From Flavobacteriales bacterium (GTDB lineage: Bacteria; Bacteroidota; Bacteroidia; CAIKAF01): a DNA stretch of 64,000 nucleotides. The DNA lies in the NCBI GenBank assembly GCA_018401695.1, contig JAGYKD010000001.1, positions 908,016 to 972,015 on the forward strand, read 5' to 3'. A program made the translations under genes and the position numbers. Of this stretch, positions 1 through 8,547 are shown piece after piece. Position 1 is the stretch's first letter. Each line of letters starts with the position of its first letter. The notes below the pieces were generated by a model that was not told the DNA's origin, did not search any database, and saw nothing but the letters and a program-made list of their open reading frames with translations.

Positions 1-801
1 TTGAAAAGAAGCGCGAATAAATTCTTGAAAAAGGGGTAAAAAGCTGCTGCGGCTTTCTTCCTTTTGCATGAGTTGCACGGCCATGCGCACGTTTCCATCG
101 GCCATGTTTACTACCTCCTGGGCTTTTTCTAAAGGGGGCTCAAAGCGAGAACTAAGCATGTCGAGCATGTCAAAATCTGCAATTTTAGGCAAGGAAATTA
201 CCTGCAAGCGCGATACTACCGTAGCAAGCAACTGCTCTTCGCGTTCGGCCACCAACATAAACACCGTTTTGCGTGGTGGTTCTTCTAAGGTTTTAAGCAG
301 TCGATTGGCCATTCCGCGGGTTATGCGCTCCGGATACCACATAATCATAAACTGCAAGCCCCCCTCGTAAGGCTTTTGCTGCACTTCCTGAATCACCTGC
401 TGACAAGTGGCTGAGTTTATCGTTAGCTGCTTCTTGTCCGTACTCAAAAACTGCTGCCAATCGCTCAAATTGCCGTAGGGCATTTTTTGAACAAAATCGC
501 GGAATTCCGGCAAATATTCCATGGAGGTATCGGTGGGAGTTTTGGGCCCAAAAGGAAACGCCAGATGCAAATCCGGGTGACTTAGCCTTTCCATTTTTTT
601 GCATGCAGAACAAATTCCGCAGGAGTCCTCGGAGCCGGGATCGGCACATAGCAAATACTGCGCATATGCCAGGGCGAGCGCCAAATTGCCGGAACCTTCG
701 TTGCCCAAAAACAATTGAGCATGAGGCACCCTTCCGTTCTTGGCGGCTTGAATAAGTTTTTGCTTTACAGCGCCGTGCCCAACTACATCCTTAAAACGCA
801 T
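1..801 (-). CDS. holB: DNA polymerase III subunit delta' (3' end outside window)
   Basis: Clamp-loader subunit that helps load the sliding clamp during replication, an AAA+ protein of the HolB/DnaX type. Start ATG at 801 gives MRFKDVVGHGAVKQKL, the usual opening of the family. Next come PHAQLFLGNEGSGNLALA (a Walker-A region that is degenerate, as usual for delta'), a zinc-type cysteine cluster (CADPGSEDSCGICSAC, about residues 50-65) and NRLLKTLEEPP (the SRC/sensor region). The frame stays open to base 1, so only the first 267 codons are present. It is divergent from pgk. The reading is open further upstream but has no better start. Confidence 0.9.
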   Translation of the reverse strand, partial: MRFKDVVGHGAVKQKLIQAAKNGRVPHAQLFLGNEGSGNLALALAYAQYLLCADPGSEDSCGICSACKKMERLSHPDLHLAFPFGPKTPTDTSMEYLPEFRDFVQKMPYGNLSDWQQFLSTDKKQLTINSATCQQVIQEVQQKPYEGGLQFMIMWYPERITRGMANRLLKTLEEPPRKTVFMLVAEREEQLLATVVSRLQVISLPKIADFDMLDMLSSRFEPPLEKAQEVVNMADGNVRMAVQLMQKEESRSSFLPLFQEFIRASFQ

Positions 802-967
802 GGCATAAAAGTACGGAATCCCTTGGGGATTGGTATGGTCATTTTGCTTTATGCTCCCCCTAAAACAACCATTTTTTGACCGGGTTTGGCTATGGTGGGA
901 ATTGGGCATTTGTAGTTCCAAAAGGTAATGCACCGCTTTGGGCTAAGGGTAATTCATAATATACTAG

Positions 968-1116
968 AACCCGCGGCAGGGATGGAGCCGGCTAGCCCAC
1001 AGGTCGGCGGCCCGGCAGGCGGGACCACACAGGGCGACCTTGGAAGCCCCTGTGGGGGACTTGACCTGCCGTGGCCGGCGACCGAGGACTAGCGGGGACA
1101 GCCCGGCGGCCGCCCA
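968..1116 (+). repeat. REP-like palindromic element R1
   Basis: GC-rich element in the divergent holB/pgk gap. Left motif GCAGGGATGGAGC at 976-988, followed by GGCTAGCCC. Bases 1002-1019 pair almost perfectly with 1065-1083 as a long stem. Inside it, CACAGGG and CCCTGTG form a second stem around the middle motif GCGACCTTGGAAGCCCC. The right motif is GAGGACTAGCGGGGACAGCCCGG-like, from about 1084. The same left, middle and right motifs recur in R3b, R5 and R8. The element is open in the pgk frame, so an apparent 55-residue N-terminal extension of pgk is an artefact. Confidence 0.75.
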
Positions 1117-1204
1117 AAAAATGAATGGTTTTGCCCGAAAGGTTTATATTACATCGCAGGGGTCTTTTGCCCTAAAAGGTTATTTTTGCCCAAAACTTGT
1201 GGCT

Positions 1205-2389
1205 ATGCGCTCATTGCAAGATCTTAATATTCAGGGAAAAAAGGTGTTTGTTCGGGTCGACTTTAACGTGCCTTTGGATGCCTCGGGTCGGGTTACGGAC
1301 GATACCCGCATACGTGCCGCTTTGCCTACGCTGCGCTACCTTTTGGAGCAAGGTGCTGCGGTTATTCTGGGCTCACACTTAGGCCGGCCTAAAGGAAAGG
1401 TTTCTCCCGAATTTAGTCTGCAGCAAATTGTACCGGCCTTAGAAGGGCTTTTGGGACAAAAGGTAATTTTTGCGGGCGATGCGCTTGGCTCGGCTTGTCA
1501 AGAGGCACTCGGACAACTGAAAGCCGGCGAGGTGGCATTGCTCGAGAATTTGCGTTTTCATGCCGAGGAGGAACAAGGCGATGAGGCATTTGCCCGGCAA
1601 CTGGCAGACCTGGCCGATGCCTATGTAAACGATGCCTTTGGTACTGCGCACCGGACGCATGCCTCTACCACGGTTATGGCTCAGTTTTTTGAGCAAAAAG
1701 CTCCGGGCTTGCTCATGCAAGCAGAGTTGGATGCTATGGCGCAAATTCTAAAAACTGAAGGTGGACTTACTGCAATTGTGGGTGGAGCAAAGGTGAGTTC
1801 CAAGATTGGCATTTTGGCGCATTTGATTGAGCGCGCCGACTGTTTTATCATTGGCGGCGGCATGGTGTATACCTTTGTGCGTGCCATGGGCGGCAACACC
1901 GGCAACAGCTTGGTGGAAGAAGATATGGTGCCCGTAGCCCGCGACTTTTTGGACCGCTGCAAGGCCAAGGGGCGCCGGGTGTTGATTCCGGAAGACAGCA
2001 TGTGCAGCACCGTATTTGGAGAGGATGGCGAAAAGGGTGTGTATCCTACCATGGATATTCCTGAGGGATTTATGGGCTTGGATGCGGGGCCCAAAGGCAT
2101 TGAGGCATTGAGTGCAGCGGTGAAAGACGCCCGAATTATTTTGTGGAACGGTCCTTTGGGCGTGTTTGAGATGCCCAGTTTTGCGCAAGGGACGCTGGCT
2201 ATTGGCCGAGCGATTGCGGCGGCGACAGAGGCGGGTGCTTATTCCTTGGTGGGCGGCGGCGATTCGGTGGCGGCGGCGAATCAGTTGGGCATTGCGGACC
2301 GTTTGTCGTACGTGAGTACGGGGGGCGGTGCCTTGCTGGAGTGCATGGAAGGGAAAGTGTTGCCGGGTGTAGCGGCGCTGGAAGCTTGA
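1205..2389 (+). CDS. pgk: phosphoglycerate kinase
   Basis: Cytosolic glycolytic enzyme that interconverts 1,3-bisphosphoglycerate + ADP and 3-phosphoglycerate + ATP. Seen: RVDFNVPLD near the N-terminus, SHLGRPKG, ALLENLRFHAEEE, AYVNDAFGTAHR, the hinge and nucleotide site GGAKVSSKIG, WNGPLGVFE, and the C-terminal GGGDSVAA / STGGGALLE. From ATG 1205 the protein is 394 aa, the normal family length. The frame is open upstream to 1040, but that part is translated repeat R1, so I reject it. A TATTTTTG (-7-like) sits at 1181-1188, with no clear -33 partner. Confidence 0.96.
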   Translation: MRSLQDLNIQGKKVFVRVDFNVPLDASGRVTDDTRIRAALPTLRYLLEQGAAVILGSHLGRPKGKVSPEFSLQQIVPALEGLLGQKVIFAGDALGSACQEALGQLKAGEVALLENLRFHAEEEQGDEAFARQLADLADAYVNDAFGTAHRTHASTTVMAQFFEQKAPGLLMQAELDAMAQILKTEGGLTAIVGGAKVSSKIGILAHLIERADCFIIGGGMVYTFVRAMGGNTGNSLVEEDMVPVARDFLDRCKAKGRRVLIPEDSMCSTVFGEDGEKGVYPTMDIPEGFMGLDAGPKGIEALSAAVKDARIILWNGPLGVFEMPSFAQGTLAIGRAIAAATEAGAYSLVGGGDSVAAANQLGIADRLSYVSTGGGALLECMEGKVLPGVAALEA

Positions 2390-2409
2390 TAGATAGCCAG
2401 ATTTTTTTA

Positions 2410-2556
2410 GGGGCGCCTAATCCGGTGCTTGCCTTATAGCGTGCTCGTGCCGCCTATTTGCGGCTAGGCGCTGCGTGGGCTTCCTTTGGTCGCCTCCGCC
2501 CGCCAAGCCGCTGCATGGCGCCCCCTCGCCCGGCTACCGTCGCGCCCCGGGGCGGG
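2410..2556 (-). repeat. REP-like palindromic element R2
   Basis: GC-rich element in the convergent gap between pgk and the lanM pseudogene. It is bounded by GGGGCGCC (2410) and GCGCCCCGGGGC (2542 onward). Bases 2475-2501, read on the minus strand, give the shared middle motif GGAGGCGACCAAAGGAAGCCCAC. ACGGTAGCCGGGC on the minus strand matches the left motif of the other elements. Several internal hairpins are visible, for example CCGCC-TATTTG-CGGCTAGGCG. Confidence 0.65.
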
Positions 2557-2622
2557 CCGATACTTAGGTGAAAAGCGTGGTTTGCCTACCAGGGAAGCCC
2601 ACAAGGTAAATCTACCAAATGC

Positions 2623-5415
2623 TTATCTCTTTTGAAATGAGAAAATATTGTAGGAATGCTTACTATCTTCAAATAAGATTAAATATAAAAGCCCTGTAAG
2701 GCCTCCATACAAATCAGGATTCAAAAACATTTTAGGTGAGTGAGAATTTCTAAAAAGATCGTGGACTGTAAATTTGTTTATAAACAATTGGAAATCAGAC
2801 CTAATTTTAGGCGATATTAAACTACGCCTTTCTTCTTTTTGTAACAACCATAACGCAATAATAATATTGCCAATCGCTCCATTTGCTAACGTGAAATTGT
2901 TTATGTTGCTAGAAAAGTGGATGACGTCAGAAATAAACTTTTCAAAAAGCCTTTTCCTCCTTTCAGAAACAAGTAAATCCGGATTTTCTATAAGTAGGAC
3001 AACAAGACCTGAAACTCCATGGTTATAACTTGGTAAGGCTAATCTTTCTTTTTGATGATTGGAAAAAAACTCTAACTTATTATCGTCAATAGAATAACAA
3101 ATGTATTTTAAAACTTCAACTAATAAGTTCTCATTTTTAGAAGAATTTTGATACTTCAAAATAGAAGATAAAGCGACAGCAACGCCAATATTTCCGTGAC
3201 AAAGGCCTACATTAAGCTCCTCTGTTCTTTCGAAAAACCTGAAATATATGCTATCCTTATATTGGATACATTTCTTTTTAAGCATTTGAAAATACATGCT
3301 TTCAATTGAGTTTAAGAAATTTTGAGTAAAGTAGGAAGCGTTAGTAAAAACCAAGTGAATTACACTACTCATGCCCAATAGGTAATCGCCAATTGTATCA
3401 TGCTTAAAACGTCGAATAATCCATAATTCGTAAAGTGAAATAATTTCCTTGCTTAAGGTTCCAGAAATGTAGCCAGCAAAGATAAAGTGAAGAATAATTG
3501 AAGGGAAATGAAATGCGCTAATAAATTTAATATCGTCTTTGACGCTTTGAGCCGACATATCAAGTGTTAAAAAATCCATCGCCTCTTTAACAATTGCATC
3601 AAGCTTTTTTCTAATGAGAGGATCCCAATACTCATCCTTTATCATTAATAGAACCAAAAGTACCCCTCCGCTTCCCGCGTATAAATCCTCATCTATTAAA
3701 CTGAAAGAAAATGTTGGCGAAACACCGTCATGAGAAATTCCAGTAAAAAATAATTCATCATCAATTACAATAGAAGAGCACTTTAAATAATCTAGAATTG
3801 CTTCCCTGATTTTCTTCTTTCCACTTTCTGAAAATACAAGAAGAGAAGTATCACCGAAAACTTCAAAAAGATTATTTTCTAAACTATCAGAATGAAAGAT
3901 TGTATTGTTAATTATCGATACTTGCTTATCAACAAATTTCTTATCAGAAAGCAATCTTAACCTCTCAAGAAAATGCTCATATGGACTGTGGCTAAAAACA
4001 ACACTTTCCACTGTTTCTTTGCTGAGGTTGTATATTCCCCCTGTTTTTGCATTAGTATAAAAAAATGGGATGTCTCCTCTTAAAAGTTGATTAATTTCTT
4101 CTTTGTGGAAATCAGGAAATTTATCTTTCCCAGAAATGACCTTTGAAAGAAATTTCAGAGTAGCCTTTTCACTTTTCAAATACTTAGGACGATTACTTTC
4201 CCTTAAAACATGATCATAATCTTGCGTGTTTCGAGCAAGAAAGCGTGAAAATGTCAACCCGGATAAAAATTTGTTGATTATCTCAAGGTACTCAGGATCG
4301 CTAACCATCACCCTGAATCCCTTATTAAAGCTTGATTTAAACTTATGAACAGTAAAACCTTTTTTATTTGAGATTGGAAGATACGTTGGAATAAGATTAT
4401 GATTGCTTTCCTCAAAAACAGATTTTCCACGTTCTATCTCAAAATGGTTTAATTTTGAAACAGCTTTGCCAAATGCCTTCACCAAGGGGGATGAAGGGAA
4501 AGAACGATTTTCATCAAAATCATGTGGAAGTAACCCTGTACTTAATACTGAACTATTAAAAAAAGTAAGAGGATTGTCATTCAAACTAACAAATCTAGGC
4601 GGAGAGGAAAAAACTTCGCAATCAATCAATAGGGGACTTCCATTATAGACAATTAAGTTATCTGAAATCAAATCCTCTGCACTAAGAATAAATGCTACTC
4701 CCAATAATTTCCCGAGTTTAAAATAATAATTATCTACCTCCTTAATTGTTGATAGAAAGGTCGTCCTAACAAACTCTACTACACTAAATGTTCCGTCGGT
4801 TAAAGATTCTGGAAATTTAGTCGAAATATTCAGCTTCTTTAAGAGTTCATATACCCGTTCCTCATAATAAATTGGTCTATTCTTAAAAACCAAAACATTC
4901 TCCCCTGAAATTAAAAAGCAAGTAGAGCGATTATTATTGTGTTAATCTCCACGGTATGGAACAATGAAATTTACTCTTGTAGAATCAAATTTAAATCTTT
5001 TCTGAATTTCGCTAGCATTTCCCTCAAGAAAAGAGGAAATATCATTAAATTGCCTTATTTGGTTGGTTAAAAAACGTATACTCTTAGCATACAAAAAGGG
5101 GTACTTCTGAAATACGTATTCAACGAAAGATGTGTCAAAAATGCTTTCATTTAAGAATTGGTCTAACGTTGTTTTGTTTGAAATAACATTATGCTTTTTA
5201 AGAACACCAAACTCAAACTTCAAGGTATAGTAAAGAAAATAAGTAATGTATTCATTATCAACTTCAAAAAGATAGTGACGAAAAAGTTCTTGCGAATTTT
5301 TGAAGGGATGAAGTTGTGGTTGGACAGATACATTATTTAACAAATATTTCAGAAAAAAAGATGTTTGTTGGGTTTGGGGAATTGGATAGTTTCTATGTAA
5401 ACTTTTGTTATACAT
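2623..5415 (-). pseudogene. LanM-type lanthipeptide synthetase interrupted by an in-frame TAA
   Basis: LanM enzymes phosphorylate and eliminate Ser/Thr in a precursor peptide, then cyclise. ATG at 5415 opens a 157-codon N-terminal part, ending VNFIVPYRGD. A TAA at 4944-4942 follows. The same frame then continues H-N-N-N-R-S-T for 772 more codons to 2623, giving about 930 codons in all, normal LanM size. The stop replaces the residue between Asp157 and His159 of the conserved GDxH motif. Retained: K178 (VFKNR), D248-x-x-x-x-N253 and D265 (LLIDCE), R391 and T397 (RFLARNTQ). Position 250, normally His of DLH, is Ile. The LanC half shows DLYAGSGG (577), GLCHGNIG (737), SYNHGVSG (796), LANGAIGN (843) and DLYGGLTG (901), but zinc ligands are changed to N798, A844 and N845. 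A TTG at 4893 could restart the second part. The gene is AT-rich compared with neighbours and lies 4 bp downstream of the metallopeptidase gene. Confidence 0.85.
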
Positions 5416-5419
5416 GTTA

Positions 5420-6559
5420 TCAGCGAGGCGTACTTTTTTGTTCTACATCGAAAAGAAAGCTTACCAAAACCTTGTTCCATTGCGCCTTTTCCGCACCATA
5501 CTCAACTCTCATCAATTCATCTAGTGAGGTATATCCAAGTGCCCTTTTCAATCCTTTAATTCCTTCCTTACTATAAATATCCTTACAAATAAGCCATTCA
5601 TAAACATACCTTGGATTTGTTAGACCATCCATATGTTGATAACTCCTCAAATCAGAGAAATCTGCATTGGGGTTTTTCTCTAAGTACTTTCTTAGTCTTT
5701 CAGCGTGGAATTGGGGGCTGTATCCACGCGAACCTCCATAAAACATAGCAATTCCTTCTCTCAAAACAGTTGTTGGGAATATAGAATCTATGTAAATGTG
5801 AACCAACTCATGCACATAGTTTTCCCCGAGTCCAGAGCATAAAACCATAGGTGGTTTCCAATTAATTAAAGCCACTCCACTCGGTAAAGAATTATTACCC
5901 ATTCCGGCTACGTAGTCATACCCTAACAAATTATCAATTTCCTCTGCCGTCCTTGCAAAATAATAGTTGATTTCAATTGGTTTTAACTGCCAGTCCTGCT
6001 CAAGACGTTGGATCTGTAAGATTAAACTATCCGCCTTTAAGTTGTTAAAAACATGATAAGAAGGATAATAATACGTTATATTCCTAACTTTCCTTATATA
6101 CCAGCTTTGAGAATTAAAAAACAAGGGGATAATAAATCTAGGCTGGTCTGGATTGGTTATATCCACATAATAGTTTATAATGGCCGTGGTATAAATTCCT
6201 GTAGAATCATATATTCCAACGTGCGTTTTAATCTGGACGGTGTCATTTCTCCACTTTGCATAAATTATCGTTGGAAGTCCACAATTGTATATTGGAACAC
6301 TTCCATGGCCATTTCCAAATTTAGTATTAAAGATATCCGGCACTTCGGTTAGAGAACACTTCTCTTTTGGCCAATATTTAGAATAATCAATATGGATACT
6401 ATTGTCAAATTCCGATACATATCTGCAATAAAACTCCAACGCTCCCCGTGTTTTAGGATTTAGAGTGTCCACGCCCATATTAACGGCAACATTTATCTGA
6501 GAGTATCCAGCAACACTTGACAAAAATGCAAAAAAAACTAAAAGAAAATTACAACTCAT
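5420..6559 (-). CDS. secreted HExxH zinc metallopeptidase, peptidase-MA-like
   Basis: 379 aa with signal peptide MSCNFLLVFFAFLSSVAGYSQ. The C-terminal half carries NYVHELVHIYID (HExxH zinc site, about residue 270) and, 20 or so residues on, LREGIAMFYGG, whose Glu is the likely third ligand of a gluzincin of the MA clan. The N-terminal 200 residues match no family I can name. It is probably exported to the periplasm. It stops 4 bp before the lanM-like gene on the same strand, so the two were likely one operon. A role in leader removal or self-protection is a guess from this neighbourhood. The gene is AT-rich like the rest of the island and appears intact. Confidence 0.7.
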   Translation of the reverse strand: MSCNFLLVFFAFLSSVAGYSQINVAVNMGVDTLNPKTRGALEFYCRYVSEFDNSIHIDYSKYWPKEKCSLTEVPDIFNTKFGNGHGSVPIYNCGLPTIIYAKWRNDTVQIKTHVGIYDSTGIYTTAIINYYVDITNPDQPRFIIPLFFNSQSWYIRKVRNITYYYPSYHVFNNLKADSLILQIQRLEQDWQLKPIEINYYFARTAEEIDNLLGYDYVAGMGNNSLPSGVALINWKPPMVLCSGLGENYVHELVHIYIDSIFPTTVLREGIAMFYGGSRGYSPQFHAERLRKYLEKNPNADFSDLRSYQHMDGLTNPRYVYEWLICKDIYSKEGIKGLKRALGYTSLDELMRVEYGAEKAQWNKVLVSFLFDVEQKSTPR

Positions 6560-6583
6560 AATTCTATAGTTTTTAAATTTAGC

Positions 6584-6614
6584 AAAAAGCTAATCCTCAA
6601 TATTGAGGATTAGC
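6584..6614 (-). terminator. intrinsic terminator between orphan fragment and metallopeptidase
   Basis: A 26-nt perfect palindrome (6589-6614, GCTAATCCTCAAT and its complement) is followed on the minus strand by TTTTT (6588-6584). It ends transcripts coming from about 6800 and leaves under 30 bp before the metallopeptidase start, so that gene depends on read-through or a very close promoter. Confidence 0.65.
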
Positions 6615-6645
6615 CATAATAATTCAATCCGTTTTCACTCTAATA

Positions 6646-6780
6646 TTAAAAACGCTTGTTTTTGGAGAATGAAAATTTAGGCCGCTGCTCCACGTCTAAG
6701 GATATGTTTTTTTCAGCTAGAGGAATAATGGCATAACTAGCGCCTCCAATATTTATAACTCGAGCAGATGTTCTTTCGTT
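6646..6780 (-). pseudogene. orphan 44-codon coding remnant, no start codon
   Basis: The minus strand is open from 6780 to a TAA at 6648-6646. The translation includes RVINIGGASYAIIPLAEKN and ends PKFSFSKNKRF. It has a protein-like composition and a terminator directly downstream, but no ATG, GTG or TTG follows the in-frame TAA at 6783-6781. It may be the 3' end of a gene cut off by the neighbouring IS insertions, or a decayed precursor gene; the Gly-Gly resembles a leader cleavage site. There is no cysteine. I do not recognise a family. Confidence 0.3.
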
Positions 6781-6959
6781 TTAGATTATTATATAAATAT
6801 AGTACTGTCAAGCAGAAATAGAAAAATGAAAATGTTAAAAAGTCTTAATTTTTTTGTGGAGTAAAGTATTCGTGTCTTGAAAATTGAAAAAAGTCATTTC
6901 ACTGGAAAACTCGAAGGAGGACAGCATTTCCGAATTATTCACCATTTCCGGTACTTCAG

Positions 6960-7500
6960 GTTTAAGCACACTACTATGATTAAGGGTACCACAAAGGAAA
7001 TGAGTTTTCGTACACCGTCAAAAAATGCGTTCAGGTTATTTTTGAATTCCCTAAGGTTGCCTCTCTTGCCAGCAATATTTCTTTTGATGAAGCGCATTTT
7101 TATTACAACAAGCATAACAACGAATGCACGTACCTTACCGGAGTATAGCTTAGAACCAATGGAGGAGGGTACAATACGGCCAGTGGCAAAAGTATGAGCC
7201 GGGTAAAGCATTATAAAAGAATGTTATGCTTGAGTCGTTCCCCTTTTCGCATTGTACTACCAAAAATATGGGACACCTGATAGAACGCATGGAGTAAATA
7301 GACCGAATTGATGCAAACAAATACCGTTCGAAAGAGAATCTAGAGCTATACCACAGACGCCTGGCTCTTGATTAGAATCATTCTTGGGTGATTAAAATAC
7401 AATTGGATCATTACTTCATTATGGTCAAAAAGGGATTTCGCTCTGTTTAAGCCACTGTTGGCGAGATATTTACGGCCTATAATCTCCTCCGTAAAAGATG
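6960..7500 (+). pseudogene. IS1182-like transposase remnant
   Basis: Pieces in shifting frames follow the order of an IS1182-type DDE transposase: GYHKGNEFSYTVKKC (about 6985), SFDEAHFYYNKHNNEC (about 7080), RVKHYKRMLC (7200), GHLIERME then DANKYRSKENLELYHRR (7270-7350), and VGEIFTAYNLLRK (7455-7490). They correspond to the family's cysteine-rich insertion, the N-x-RVKENxELYRRR stretch and the AYNLRR C-terminus. Several in-frame stops (for example at 7146, 7290 and 7371) and at least two frameshifts make it non-functional. The ends of the element were not identified. Confidence 0.65.
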
Positions 7501-7610
7501 TAGACCCCAAAAAGTGTGTAAGAAAAGATGAGGAATCTTCAAGACCGAATAGCCAATATGTTCAAAAAAAGAAGACAAAATCCTTATTTTGTAACTTAAA
7601 GAAAATTACA

Positions 7611-8465
7611 CAAATAGTGGGTGATATTAAGAACTCTGGTGAGGACAGCACGGCACTTAGTAAGGTGTTTTTAGAAGCTATGATGCGTGAAGAAGAGAAG
7701 AGTATAAGTTGGATCACAAGGACTTAAGTAATGGATACGAGCATCGACCTGCTATCGTTCAATGTTGGGTATGGGAACTTCAGGTTTCAAGAACCCCTTA
7801 TGGTAATTTTTACCACGTATTGCTGAGCATACTTAAGTACCAGCCAACCGAGATGGATAGGCAAGGTTTTTTGCTCCATCAAAAAGGGCTTGCCACCGAG
7901 GATGTGGCTAAATTATTTGGATAGGTTTTTGGTCGGTCTTATAGCCAGAAAAGGGTAAGCAGAATGGCTGACATTGCACATGAAGAAGAACTGGACAGGC
8001 TTGACTTTACCAAACAAGCGTAATGTCCCATCGGTTACATAGACTCCATCTTTGCCTCGTTCGCTTGATAGTACCATTACAAAAACAGTATTCTCAGCAA
8101 AACGTAAAGAAAAAGCAGAGGATTTACGAGAGGTATACCTGAACACTTCCAACATCAGTACAAAAGAGGCTTACAAAAAGTTTCAAGAGCTTTGTAAAAA
8201 GTGGGAAGAAAGCTATCCCTTAATTAAAGGAAAAGCAGATGATCCTAGATGTGAGATGTACTTTACGTAAGTAAAGTACATTCACTGAATACGGCCGAAG
8301 ATTTACTCGACCAATTGGATTGAGTGCCTAAACAATGAGTACAAGCATGTTTAAAGGATGCGGGGAGCATTACCCAAAGAGAAATCTGTCAGGGTACTTA
8401 TGGGTTCGGTTGCAATCAATATGAAGGTCTACCAAAGGGAACTGCCAAAGCTAAACTATGAAACC
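7611..8465 (+). pseudogene. IS256-family transposase remnant
   Basis: Recognisable IS256/mutator blocks in order on the plus strand: DSTALSKVFLEAMMREE; GYEHRPAIVQ.. RTPYGNFYHVLLSILKYQ; GLATEDVAKLFG then GRSYSQKRVSRMAD; YIDSIFA; KRKEKAEDLREVYLNTSN with KKWEESYPLIKGKADDPR (8100-8260); IYSTNWIECLNNEYKHV, RMRGALPKEKSVRVLMGSVAIN and YQRELPKLNYE (8290-8462). The last blocks are the family's typical TNWIE-LN-R..R..KMRGALPNE C-terminus. Stops and frameshifts occur near 7728, 7924, 8023, 8268 and 8356. The expected DDE residues are not all traceable. The terminal inverted repeats were not identified. Confidence 0.8.
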
Positions 8466-8489
8466 CAACACCTCCGGTGGGAAGAAAAT

Positions 8490-8533
8490 CTCACCCCGCC
8501 CGATTTGCCTTAAGGCAAATCGGGCGGGGTGAG
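8490..8533. repeat. perfect 44-nt palindrome
   Basis: CTCACCCCGCCCGATTTGCC.TTAA.GG and its exact complement, centred at 8511.5. It is flanked by CCTCCGGTGGG (8471-8481) and CCACCCTAAGAGG (8535-8547), which extend the pairing after an internal loop. It is GC-rich inside AT-rich DNA and has no T-run. The outer GCTCCGGTGGC-like arm resembles repeat R6. It may act as a bidirectional transcription block at the edge of the island. Confidence 0.7.
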
Positions 8534-8547
8534 GCCACCCTAAGAGG

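Noticed and set aside
293-649. Antisense open frame within holB
   Set aside because: It overlaps holB in another frame and its translation has no family features.
1040-1204. Upstream extension of pgk
   Set aside because: The extra 55 residues are translated repeat R1; the real start MRSLQDLNIQG at 1205 fits the family.
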